A stretch of DNA of 64,000 nucleotides from positions 62,001 to 126,000 of the forward strand of contig JAYOLL010000007.1 of NCBI GenBank assembly GCA_038120295.1. Direction: 5' to 3'. Of this stretch, positions 43,909 through 52,608 are shown piece after piece. The translations under genes were made by a program, and so were the position numbers. Numbering within the stretch: the stretch's first letter is position 1; each line of letters opens with the position of its first letter. Source of the DNA: JAYOEY01 sp038120295 (GTDB lineage: Bacteria; Pseudomonadota; Alphaproteobacteria; MPNO01; UBA2964). The notes under the pieces are model-generated. The model ran no database searches, had not been told where the DNA came from, and was given only the letters and a program-made list of their open reading frames with translations.

Positions 43909-45083
43909 TGGCCCTGTGAACCAGCCTGTCCGGCCATCTCACCGAGAATGCGCGCGGATTCGACGGCGCCATCGGTTCGGATCGCACTCGCATCGGGACG
44001 GGGGGCGTCCATAGCGGCCTCCACTGCGTCGGCGAGCGCCGCCGCAGACAGATCCTCCTCCCAGACCACCTGGTGCGGACCGTCTGCCGACAGCAGCCTC
44101 GCCCGTTCGGTCTGCTCTGTTTCCTTGCCGCCGGCATAGGGTGCGATGACCGCGCGGCACCGCGCCGCCAGCACATCCATCACGGTGTTGTAACCGCCCT
44201 GCGATATCGACAGCGCGCAGTTGGCGAGCAGCGCGGTGAAATCCGGCCTCGCCCGTTCGAGTACCACCTCGCCGTCAGCGTCGGCTGCAAGCGCCGCCAG
44301 CCGGTCGAAACCGTCTTCCGGCAGGGAAGGCCCGGCCAGAAGCCGCCACGTCCGGTCCGCAAGCCGGGTCTGAGGGCGCGCGGCGATGGCGGCGGTCAGC
44401 AGCGGTTCGCTCAGCGCGCCGCCGCCGGCGGACACGATCACCTCGTCCCGCCCGAGCCCGCTGGCTGCAGCGCCGGAAGGCGGTGGATCGACGACATAGC
44501 CGGTATAGCGCAGCCTGTCGGCGATCTCATGCGCCAGCGGAAAAGTCCGCTCGAACGGCACCAGCGAAGGATCGCCATGAATCAGGACCAGGTCGAAATG
44601 CCGTTTAACCATTTCGACCATCTCAGGACCGCGTTCTTTCTTGCTGGGCTCAACCAGAATGTCGCGCACCGAAGACACGATCGATGCCGATGGCAGCTGC
44701 GACCGGGCGTACTCGATCATCGGGACGATCTCGCCGCGCAGATGCCTTCTGCCGAAGGGAAACAGTTCGGTAAGAACGACATGCGGACGAACCCGTTTCA
44801 CGGTTTCCAGCAGCAGGGCCATGCGGTCCTCGCGCAGCGAATCGTCGACGGGATTGTCGTCGTCGTCGAGCATGACCTCGAAATGTTCGTCCTTCGAGCG
44901 CATCGGCGGCAGCTGCACGAATTCGCTTTTGCCGATATCGAGACCCGGTACGTCCTTGCCGCCGGAGACGATCGTCACGGACAGCCCTTCCGCTTCCATC
45001 GCCCGCGCGAGCGTCGCCGCGCGTTTCAGATGGCCAATGCCCAGCAGATGCTGGACATAGAAAAGGATGCGCGACGACGTCAT
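43905..45083 (-). CDS. MurG-like glycosyltransferase
   Basis: A 392-residue GT-B-type protein. It starts ILFYVQHLLGIGHLKRAATLARAM, the sugar-acceptor domain motif shared with MurG-like enzymes, and its C-terminal domain has VSAGGGALSEPLL and the nucleotide-sugar region SISQGGYNTVMDVLAARCRAVIAPYAGGKETEQ. It is a paralogue of the enzyme at 48089-49297. Product not known; the cluster suggests an envelope glycan or glycolipid. Confidence 0.83.
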   Translation of the reverse strand: MTSSRILFYVQHLLGIGHLKRAATLARAMEAEGLSVTIVSGGKDVPGLDIGKSEFVQLPPMRSKDEHFEVMLDDDDNPVDDSLREDRMALLLETVKRVRPHVVLTELFPFGRRHLRGEIVPMIEYARSQLPSASIVSSVRDILVEPSKKERGPEMVEMVKRHFDLVLIHGDPSLVPFERTFPLAHEIADRLRYTGYVVDPPPSGAAASGLGRDEVIVSAGGGALSEPLLTAAIAARPQTRLADRTWRLLAGPSLPEDGFDRLAALAADADGEVVLERARPDFTALLANCALSISQGGYNTVMDVLAARCRAVIAPYAGGKETEQTERARLLSADGPHQVVWEEDLSAAALADAVEAAMDAPRPDASAIRTDGAVESARILGEMAGQAGSQGH

Positions 45084-45682
45084 TCAGCGCCCTGGCTGGA
45101 GGACAGCAGGGAAATATTAAGGCGCTCGATGGATACGGTGCCGTCGCTTTCGACCGCGAACAGGTGGACGGCGTCCCAGTCCATCTTATCGGGCAACGGG
45201 TTAACCATGTCCCAGCCGGTCGCCAGAGAGATCGCGGCACGGATGATGCCCTGGTGGGCGACCGCGCCCATGGGCCGGCCCGACCGGCCGACCGACGCTG
45301 CCCAGCCGGCAAACCGCTCACGAACTTCGCGCGGCGACTCACCGCCATGCGGACGAAGATCGATCCCCCTGCCGGCGCGCCGCTTGAATTCGGCGCCGTA
45401 CTTTTCCTTGAGTTCGGTATGGGTGCATCCTTCCCACTCGCCCCAGTGCATTTCGATCAGCGCCGGCTCGGGCGCGGGGTCCAGCCCCAGCAGGCGGGCG
45501 GTTTCCTGGGCCCGGGACAGCGGGCTCGCCACCCAGTCGAAGGCATGAAGGTCGTCCGGCAGACGCCAAGTCCGGACACGCGCGCGCCCCTCATCGCTCA
45601 ACGGCTTGTCGGCCTGACCCTGCAGGCGCTTCTGCGCGTTCCATTCGGTCGGACCATGTCGGACGAGCGCAATCCGGCTCAT
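45080..45682 (-). CDS. Histidine phosphatase family protein
   Basis: A 200-residue phosphatase of the phosphoglycerate-mutase superfamily. The nucleophile His9 lies in LVRHGPTEWN; GQADKPLSDEGRA, SPLSRAQETA and the second His in VAHQGIIRA complete the active site. It is embedded between glycosyltransferase genes with four-base overlaps, so it probably dephosphorylates an intermediate or a sugar phosphate in the same pathway rather than acting in glycolysis. Confidence 0.88.
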   Translation of the reverse strand: MSRIALVRHGPTEWNAQKRLQGQADKPLSDEGRARVRTWRLPDDLHAFDWVASPLSRAQETARLLGLDPAPEPALIEMHWGEWEGCTHTELKEKYGAEFKRRAGRGIDLRPHGGESPREVRERFAGWAASVGRSGRPMGAVAHQGIIRAAISLATGWDMVNPLPDKMDWDAVHLFAVESDGTVSIERLNISLLSSSQGAE

Positions 45683-46803
45683 GCTGCCTCTCTCCTCGTA
45701 ACGGAATTCAGAATGTCGTCGAGCCGCGCTGCGGCGGCGCCGATGGTGTGGTCGCGGGCAATTTTCGCCGAGGCGCGGCGGCCCATCGCCTGTCTGCGGG
45801 CCTCATCGTCCACCAGGGCCACGATAGCTGCGGCAAAGGCCGACACATCGCCTTCCGGCGTCAACAGACCCGTGAGCCCGGGCTCAACAATCGACGAGAC
45901 GCCGCCGCTCTCGCCGGCGATAACGGGCAGGCCCGCGGCCTGCGCTTCGAGCATCGCCATGCCGTAGGCCTCCTTGACGGCCGGCCAGAGAAATAAATCT
46001 CCGCCTGCCAGCAACGCCGGCATGTCGTCAGGCTGGCGTGCGCCCAGAAACCGGACGTAAGCGCCCAGCGGCGCAAAGTCCCTTTCGATATCCCGTCGCG
46101 CCTCACCATCGCCGATGACCGCGAGATCGACCGCGCCGCCTCCGGCCCGGGCTTCCATCAGCGCGGCGGCGAGAACGCGATAGGATTCGCGCTTGTCGCC
46201 GCGCCGCATCATCGCCACCGTCAAGGCGACAGGGTGATCGCCATCGAAACCTGTTGTTCTCAGCAGTTCTGCCCGTGACTGCGCCCGAACCCGGTCGAAC
46301 GGTTCGTGCTCGAGAAAGGGCGGCAAGGGCCGCAGCCGAACCGGATCGTCGAGCAGCGGCAGGACACAGGCGCCGTCCAGAGGATTGATCGTACAGATTG
46401 CGGCGGCCTGGCGGATGGCGGATTCGGCGTCTGCATGGCTTTGCGCCCAGGGCCCGGCAGCGCGCTTCGGCGCGTGCGAGGCTTCGGCGACAATATAGGG
46501 GATACCGAGAGCGGCGGATACGGCGGGACCGATCCAGTCCGGCGCCTTGTAATAAAGGTGGTAGGTGAACCAGAGGTCGGGCCGCGCTCCGCTCTCCAGA
46601 AAACGTTCCGCCTCCTGTTGCGCCGCGGCGCGAAGCGCCGCGTGCCGGTCGGGGTCGGATGACCAGCTGCGCAGCCGGCTGGCGAGCGATACATCATGTC
46701 CGGCGCGCGTCAGCGCATCGATCAGGAGCCGGGCCATGCGGCGGTCGCCCGAAGGCGTAGCCGCATCGGGGGGTTTCATTGGCGCGTAGAAGGCGATCCG
46801 CAT
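45679..46803 (-). CDS. GT4-family glycosyltransferase
   Basis: A 374-residue GT-B enzyme. The N-terminus IAFYAPMKPPDAATPSGDRRMARLL starts the first Rossmann domain; the C-terminal donor domain has the EX7E motif in KEAYGMAMLEAQAAGLPVIAG, typical of retaining GT4 enzymes. Start at ATG 46803, overlapping the stop of the upstream glycosyltransferase; the open frame beyond is antisense-like and not conserved. Confidence 0.88.
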   Translation of the reverse strand: MRIAFYAPMKPPDAATPSGDRRMARLLIDALTRAGHDVSLASRLRSWSSDPDRHAALRAAAQQEAERFLESGARPDLWFTYHLYYKAPDWIGPAVSAALGIPYIVAEASHAPKRAAGPWAQSHADAESAIRQAAAICTINPLDGACVLPLLDDPVRLRPLPPFLEHEPFDRVRAQSRAELLRTTGFDGDHPVALTVAMMRRGDKRESYRVLAAALMEARAGGGAVDLAVIGDGEARRDIERDFAPLGAYVRFLGARQPDDMPALLAGGDLFLWPAVKEAYGMAMLEAQAAGLPVIAGESGGVSSIVEPGLTGLLTPEGDVSAFAAAIVALVDDEARRQAMGRRASAKIARDHTIGAAAARLDDILNSVTRREAA

Positions 46804-48083
46804 CAGCCCGCCGCCGATAGCTGTTCCGGGACACCATCCGATGCTTCCGTCCGGTCGATCAGCCCTTCTGACGCAAACATGGCCGCCAGTTCGTCGATAC
46901 CCTTCCGGTGATCGAAGCACCGTTCGACAATGGCGCGTCCGGCATTACCCTGCGCGCGTCGCGCCGCAGGATCGGCGATCGCTTCAGCCAGCGCCCGGGC
47001 CAGCGCGTCGGGATCGTCAGGCGGAACAAGCGTCCCGTTCACACCGTCCTCAATAAGTTCCGGCACCGCGGCGGCGCGCGATGCGACGCATGCGAGACCC
47101 TGGCTCTGCGCCTCGACCAGGACGTTCGGCAACCCGTCGCGGTCGCCGTTGGCGGCGACGCGATTGGCGAGTGCGAACAGGTCGGCTTCGCGGTAAGCAG
47201 CGATGACCTCTTCCTGGCTACAGCTGCCGCGCCACTCGATCCGGCCTGCAACGCCTTTTTGCCCGGCGAGGGTCTTTAGATCGCCGATCAGTTCGCCGCC
47301 GCCGATATGCACCCAGCGCCAGTTGAAAGAGTCCGGCAGGCGGGAAAGCGCCTCGATCAGGACGTCATGTCCCTTCTTTTCGACCGCCCGTCCGACCGTC
47401 AGGATGACGACAGGATCCGCCGGATCAGAGGCGTCGCGCCCGGGTCGCCGGGGCGGCAGCGGAAACCGCGCAAGATCGATGCCGTGATAGACCAGCCGTA
47501 CCTTGCCGTCGTCGGCCAGCGAGGCGAGATCGGCGCGCGCCGTCTCGGAACAGGTCACGGTCCAGAGACAGTCGGCGAGCTTCTCGCGCTTTTCCCAGGC
47601 GGGCGTGGTCCAGATATCGACAGCGTGGGCCGATGCGCTCCACGGCACGCCGCGCAGCATCGCCGCATACCGGGTGACCGACGCCGGCGTGTGCAGAAAA
47701 TGAGCGTGCAGGCGGACCACATCGTTCCCGAGTTCGCGCGCCAGCACCGCGGCCTGCCCGAAGCGCCTGACCCGGTTAGGCGTCGGATCGCGGCGCAGGT
47801 CGGACAGAAACTGCGATCTGGCCTCCCGCCAGCCCGGCAGGGATCGCGCCGCGCGAAGCCCGGCCATCACCCGACCCGGTTCGCGCCAGAGATATTCCGG
47901 CAGGTAGGAAACCGGTGCGGCGATTTCCCGATGGATCGGGTGAACCATCCTGTCGGTGGGATGGCGCAGCGATACGATGCGAATGTCGAGTCCTTCCCGT
48001 TCCAGCGCATGGATTTCCTGCGCGATGAATGTCTCGGAAAGGCGTGGATATCCCTTGAGAACGAACGCGACGGCACGCGCCAT
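46803..48083 (-). CDS. GT4-family glycosyltransferase
   Basis: A 426-residue GT-B enzyme beginning VAFVLKGYPRLSETFIAQEIHALE, a pattern seen in colanic-acid-type glycosyltransferases (WcaL-like). The donor domain has VGRAVEKKGHDVLIEAL and the EX7E motif in DGLPNVLVEAQSQGLACVAS. The acceptor domain contains VVRLHAHFLHTPASVTRYAA. Retaining transferase; donor sugar unknown. Five bases separate it from the upstream gene. Confidence 0.88.
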   Translation of the reverse strand: MARAVAFVLKGYPRLSETFIAQEIHALEREGLDIRIVSLRHPTDRMVHPIHREIAAPVSYLPEYLWREPGRVMAGLRAARSLPGWREARSQFLSDLRRDPTPNRVRRFGQAAVLARELGNDVVRLHAHFLHTPASVTRYAAMLRGVPWSASAHAVDIWTTPAWEKREKLADCLWTVTCSETARADLASLADDGKVRLVYHGIDLARFPLPPRRPGRDASDPADPVVILTVGRAVEKKGHDVLIEALSRLPDSFNWRWVHIGGGELIGDLKTLAGQKGVAGRIEWRGSCSQEEVIAAYREADLFALANRVAANGDRDGLPNVLVEAQSQGLACVASRAAAVPELIEDGVNGTLVPPDDPDALARALAEAIADPAARRAQGNAGRAIVERCFDHRKGIDELAAMFASEGLIDRTEASDGVPEQLSAAG

Positions 48084-48088
48084 GGCGA

Positions 48089-49297
48089 TTACCCGGCGTC
48101 TTCGACCAGCGAAACCGTCCGGCGGGGCCCACCCTGCAGCATTCGGTCCGCCAGCCGGTTTACGCTGTTGAGCCCGTCGAGCAGCCCAGGCACCACCACG
48201 TCGGACGGGCAGCGCTGCTGCGGCAGCTGGCGGAGAGCCGTCGCCATATCGAGAGCGTGGCGAGCGCCATCATCGGCAAGGCATTTGACCAGCCCCATCT
48301 CGTCGGCGCGGGTGGCTCGAATGAGCTGCTCACGTCGCGGCACGCTTCGCGGCACGATCAGGGCGGGCTTGTCGAACGACAGGATTTCACAGAACGTGTT
48401 GTAGCCGCCCATCGCCACAACGCCGGCCGCCTGGTCGTAAAGCGCCTCGATCCCCGGATCGAAAGTGATCGCCTCGACGTTGGGGAGACGCTGGGCGCGC
48501 TCCATCAGGGCACCCTGCAGGTCGTTCGGCATGAAAGGTCCTGTCACGATCAGCGCCGGCAAGGGAAGGTCGCGGACGGACTCGTAGGCGCGCAGCACCC
48601 AGTCGACAAGCGCGTGCCCGTCGCCGCCGCCGCCCGCGGTCACGAGAATGTAGGGCTTGTTGGACTGGTGATCGGCGATGGAAGCGCGCGATTTGGCCGG
48701 AATTTCGCGCGGCAGATATCCGGTATAAACGATCTTGCGATGAACCGAATCCGGCAGATCGAGTTTCTCCAGCGGCTTGCAAATCTGCGGCAGACCGTAC
48801 ACCCAGATTTCGTCATAAAGAGAGGTCAGCGACGGCGCGGCGTTCTTGCGCGCCCATTCTCGCGCCAGCGCCGCAGGATCGTCCATCACGTCGCGCAGAC
48901 CGAGGACCAGGGGCACCCCCTTGGCATGCAGCATCTCCAGCGTGTCCGTCACCTCGCCGCGAAGCCCGAGCGGCTCCTTGTCGACGATAAACAGGTCGGG
49001 CGCAAAACTTTCCGCTGTATGGTGAATGATGCTGGCGCGGAGCGCGAGCGTGTCCTCGACATCCATATGCAGGCTTAGCGACGTGTAATCGCCGTTGCGC
49101 AGCTTGATGACGCCGGGGATGCGAACGAAATCGACCCGGGTCCGAAAATCGAAGCTTCCGATGATAGGCGAACCGGACAGGATCAGGACCGACATGTCCT
49201 CATGCGCCTCGACCAGGGCGTGCGCTATCGCGCGGCACCGGCGCAGATGTCCGAGCCCAAAACTGTCATGGCTATAAATAAGGACCCGCTTTGACAT
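48089..49297 (-). CDS. MurG-like glycosyltransferase
   Basis: A 402-residue protein with the same architecture as the product at 43905-45083: VLIYSHDSFGLGHLRRCRAIAHALVE in the acceptor domain and VTAGGGGDGHALVD plus VAMGGYNTFCEILSFDKPALIVPR in the donor domain. It is the first gene of the minus-strand run. Start at ATG 49297; a further in-frame ATG 12 codons upstream is possible. It is divergent from the unusual ABC protein, with 156 bases between. Confidence 0.83.
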   Translation of the reverse strand: MSKRVLIYSHDSFGLGHLRRCRAIAHALVEAHEDMSVLILSGSPIIGSFDFRTRVDFVRIPGVIKLRNGDYTSLSLHMDVEDTLALRASIIHHTAESFAPDLFIVDKEPLGLRGEVTDTLEMLHAKGVPLVLGLRDVMDDPAALAREWARKNAAPSLTSLYDEIWVYGLPQICKPLEKLDLPDSVHRKIVYTGYLPREIPAKSRASIADHQSNKPYILVTAGGGGDGHALVDWVLRAYESVRDLPLPALIVTGPFMPNDLQGALMERAQRLPNVEAITFDPGIEALYDQAAGVVAMGGYNTFCEILSFDKPALIVPRSVPRREQLIRATRADEMGLVKCLADDGARHALDMATALRQLPQQRCPSDVVVPGLLDGLNSVNRLADRMLQGGPRRTVSLVEDAG

Positions 49298-49453
49298 TCG
49301 GAATTCTGACCCCGCCGACACCGAGTTTGCCATGCATTTTCGATGCAGGCGGCGCCACTATGGCATATTGGCCCGAAGGGTCAATCGCGGCGCGCCGATT
49401 GCGGCGGCGGGTATGCTGGCGTAAGAATACTGCCGAAACGGAGGTAGGTTCGC

Positions 49454-52102
49454 GTGGAAAAGAGTATCTACGCCTATATTTTGCGCCATTCGATGCGCCA
49501 GCAGGTGGTCATCACGCTGATCGCCGCCGGGTCGCTTCCGTTTCTCTACGCCTTCTACGAATTGCCGAAGCGCATCATTAATGAGGCGATTCAAAGCAAG
49601 AACATCACCTATCCGACCGAGTTTCTCTGGACGGAATTCGACCAGATCACCTACCTGTTTACGTTGTGCGGCATGTTTCTGGCGCTGGTGCTGATCAACC
49701 AGTGCTTCAAATACGCCATCAATGTTTACAAGGGGCTGACCGGCGAACGCATGCTGCGTCGCCTGCGCTACGACCTGTATGCGCGGGTCCTGCGGTTTCC
49801 GCAGCCGACCTTCCGCAAAATGTCGAGCGGCGAGATCTCGCAGATGGTCAATGCGGAGGTCGAACCGCTGGGCGGGTTTATCGGCGACGCCTTTTCGACG
49901 CCGGCCTTTCAGGGCGGCACGCTGCTGGTCATTTTCGGGTTCGTGGTGTGGCAGGACGTGTGGCTCGCCGCCGCCGCGATCATGTTCTACCCGGTGCAGT
50001 TCTACGTCATCCCGAAGCTGCAGCGTCGCGTCAACCTGCTTGCCAAGCATCGCGTGCAGCTTGTTCGCGGCCTGTCTCAGAACATAACCGAGACGGTCGC
50101 CGGCGTGCAGGAGATCCACGCCAGCAACGCCGCGAGGTTCGAGCTCGCAGGCATTTCGAGGCGCCTCGGCGACATCTTCGAGACGCGCTTCAAGATTTTC
50201 CTGTGGAAGTTCATCATCAAGTTCATCAACAACACGGTCAACCATCTGGGACCGTTCTTCTTTTATTCGGTCGGCGGGTATTTCGTGATCGAGGGCCGGC
50301 TGGAACTCGGCACGCTGGTCGCCGTGATCGCCGCCAACAAGGACCTCGCCGCCCCGTGGAAGGAGCTGCTGAACTACTACCAGCGTCGCGAGGACGCGCG
50401 TATCAAATACGAACAGGTCGTCGAACAGTTCGAGCCGCTGGGCATCATGAACGAGGACGTGCAGCTCGGCGAACCCGAAGAGCTGACATCGCTCAAGGGG
50501 GCGTTCGATGGTTCCGCCGTCAAGCTGGAGGACGACACCGGCCACGCTCTGATCGAAGGGGCGAGCTTCACAACGGGAGAGAACACACATGTCGCGGTGG
50601 TCGGCGCCGGCGGCAGCGGCAAGGATCAGCTCGCGGCCCTGATGGCGCGCCTCGTGGCGCCGAGCGGCGGATCTCTGCGCATCGACAACCTCAAGATTGA
50701 GGATTTGCCGGAAGCGATCACCGGTCGCCGTATCGGCTATGTCGGTCCGTCCGCGTTCATGTTCGCCGCAACGGTGCACGACAACCTCACCTACGGCCTG
50801 AAGCACCGGCCCCTGCGCCCGGCCGAATACGACGACGAAGCCGCTGCCGCGCGCAGGAAATGGGAGACCGAAGCCGCCCGTTCCGGCAACGCGACGGACG
50901 ACCCGTCTGCCGACTGGATCGATTACGAAGCCGCCGGCGTCGCAGACAACGCAGCGCTGATCCCGCGTGCCCTGGACGTGCTGACGATGGTCGATTTGGC
51001 GCCCGACATATACGAACTTGGCCTTCGCGGGACGATCGATCCAGCGGACAGTTCCGAGCTTGCCGACCGGATTCTGCTGGCCCGCACCGCGTTCCGGGAG
51101 CGGCTCGCCGCCCAGGATTTGGGCGATCTGGTCGAAGTTTTCGGCAAGGAGAAATTCAACGATAACGCAACGGTGGGCGAGAACCTGCTGTTCGGTCAGC
51201 CGGTCGGCGATACCTTCAATCTGGAACGGCTCGCGGGACACCCGTACGTTCTCGAAATTCTCGATATCGCCGGGCTGACCGACGACATGCTCGACGCCGG
51301 CCAGCACGTCGCATCGACCATGGTCGAGCTGTTCGCCGACCTGCCGCCGGGCCATGAATTCTTCGAACGCTACGCCTTTATCAGCCATGAGGACCTGCCG
51401 GTCTATCAGGCGCTGCTGGCCCGGCTGGGCCGCGAAGGCAAGGAGGCGCTCAAGACGGAAGAGCGCACCATCCTGCTGTCGTTGCCGTTCCGCGTCATCC
51501 CGGCCCGGCACCGGCTCGACGTCGTCACCGACACGTTCAGGGAGCGCCTGCTCAAGGCGCGTCAGAGATTTGCCGATAACCTGCCGCCGAACCTGCAGGG
51601 GGCGGTCGAACATTTCGATGAGAACCGGTACACCGCGGCCGCATCGCTTCAGGACAACATCCTGTTCGGCAAGCTGGCCTACGGCCATGCCCGCGGCGCG
51701 GAACGGGTCGGTGCAGTGATCGCGGAAGTCGTCGATGAGCTGGAGCTGCGCAAGGCGGTGATGGCGGTCGGGCTCGACCACCATGTCGGCATCGGCGGCG
51801 GCCGGCTGTCCTCAATCCAGCGCCAGAAACTCGGCATTGCGCGCGCCATCCTCAAACAGCCGGACATACTCATCCTCAACGAAGCGACGGCGGTGATCGA
51901 CGGCGCCAGCCAGACGCGGATCATGAACGCGCTGCTGGAGGAGTTCGAGGGACGGACTGTCATCTGGATCCTGCATCGCGCGAGCCTTGCGGACCGGTTC
52001 GACCGGGTGATCGTGATGCAGGGCGGGCATGTTATCGAACAGGGAACCTTCGAAGAGGTTTCCGAGAACGCCGTCATGCAGGAACTGGTCCAGGCGGAAT
52101 AG
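49454..52102 (+). CDS. Unusual ABC exporter-like protein with degenerate, expanded NBD
   Basis: An 882-residue protein. Residues 1-340 form an exporter-type transmembrane domain with helices near 17-37, 62-86, 150-175 and 270-290 and the segment YAFYELPKRIINEAI. The NBD is odd. Walker A is GAGGSGKD (384-391) with Asp in place of Ser/Thr. The signature is LSSIQ (785-789) instead of LSGGQ. Walker B has Asn809 in place of Asp, though Glu810 and the H-loop histidine remain. About 400 residues separate Walker A from the signature, against about 110 normally. The post-Q-loop element (TVxENLLFG) occurs three times, at 427-449, 561-583 and 719-741. Start is GTG 49454. It is followed at 15 bases by a cNMP-binding protein. 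Substrate unknown; ATP hydrolysis may be weak or absent. Confidence 0.85.
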   Translation: MEKSIYAYILRHSMRQQVVITLIAAGSLPFLYAFYELPKRIINEAIQSKNITYPTEFLWTEFDQITYLFTLCGMFLALVLINQCFKYAINVYKGLTGERMLRRLRYDLYARVLRFPQPTFRKMSSGEISQMVNAEVEPLGGFIGDAFSTPAFQGGTLLVIFGFVVWQDVWLAAAAIMFYPVQFYVIPKLQRRVNLLAKHRVQLVRGLSQNITETVAGVQEIHASNAARFELAGISRRLGDIFETRFKIFLWKFIIKFINNTVNHLGPFFFYSVGGYFVIEGRLELGTLVAVIAANKDLAAPWKELLNYYQRREDARIKYEQVVEQFEPLGIMNEDVQLGEPEELTSLKGAFDGSAVKLEDDTGHALIEGASFTTGENTHVAVVGAGGSGKDQLAALMARLVAPSGGSLRIDNLKIEDLPEAITGRRIGYVGPSAFMFAATVHDNLTYGLKHRPLRPAEYDDEAAAARRKWETEAARSGNATDDPSADWIDYEAAGVADNAALIPRALDVLTMVDLAPDIYELGLRGTIDPADSSELADRILLARTAFRERLAAQDLGDLVEVFGKEKFNDNATVGENLLFGQPVGDTFNLERLAGHPYVLEILDIAGLTDDMLDAGQHVASTMVELFADLPPGHEFFERYAFISHEDLPVYQALLARLGREGKEALKTEERTILLSLPFRVIPARHRLDVVTDTFRERLLKARQRFADNLPPNLQGAVEHFDENRYTAAASLQDNILFGKLAYGHARGAERVGAVIAEVVDELELRKAVMAVGLDHHVGIGGGRLSSIQRQKLGIARAILKQPDILILNEATAVIDGASQTRIMNALLEEFEGRTVIWILHRASLADRFDRVIVMQGGHVIEQGTFEEVSENAVMQELVQAE

Positions 52103-52117
52103 AGACGAGGTGGCATC

Positions 52118-52564
52118 GTGAGCCTGAACGAAGAAGTCGAAATCCTGCGGAACATTCCGCTGTTCGCGAAGATCGATCCCCCGAAGCTGAAGCTGCTCGC
52201 CTTCGCCAGCGAGCGGATGTTTTTCGGCGAGGGACAGGAGCTGTTCCATCAGGGCGATCACGGCGACACCGCCTATATCATCATTCAAGGCGCGGCAGAC
52301 GTTCTCATCGACACGCCGACCGGCCCGATCAACGTCGCCCGGATCGGCAAGAACGACATCGTGGGCGAGATCGCTATCCTCTGCGACGTGCCGCGGACGG
52401 CGACGGTTCAGGCTGTCGAAAAGCTGACCACCCTCGCAATATCCAAGGATCTTTTTTTCCAGATGATCCGCGAATATCCGCAGATGGCGATTGAGATCAT
52501 GCGCGAGCTGGCCCACCGGCTGGAGAACGCCAACAAGCTTCTGCGCGAAGCAAAGGCGGGCTAG
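52118..52564 (+). CDS. Cyclic-nucleotide-binding domain protein
   Basis: A 148-residue stand-alone CAP-type cyclic nucleotide-binding domain without a DNA-binding part. The binding cassette is intact: Gly83-Glu84 in IVGEIAILCD and Arg93-Thr94-Ala95 in VPRTATVQA. The C-terminal helix (MAIEIMRELAHRLENANKLLREAKAG) could dimerise or dock on a partner. It starts with GTG at 52118 and follows the unusual ABC protein by 15 bases, suggesting that it senses cAMP or cGMP and regulates that protein. Confidence 0.87.
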   Translation: MSLNEEVEILRNIPLFAKIDPPKLKLLAFASERMFFGEGQELFHQGDHGDTAYIIIQGAADVLIDTPTGPINVARIGKNDIVGEIAILCDVPRTATVQAVEKLTTLAISKDLFFQMIREYPQMAIEIMRELAHRLENANKLLREAKAG

Positions 52565-52608
52565 GAAAGGCCCATGTCTGGCGGCTCCTGTTTCGGAAAC
52601 CACGTGGC

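Noticed and set aside
49358..51784. 808-codon open frame opposite the ABC-like gene
   Set aside because: Same artefact: codons mirror the real gene and no domain is recognisable.
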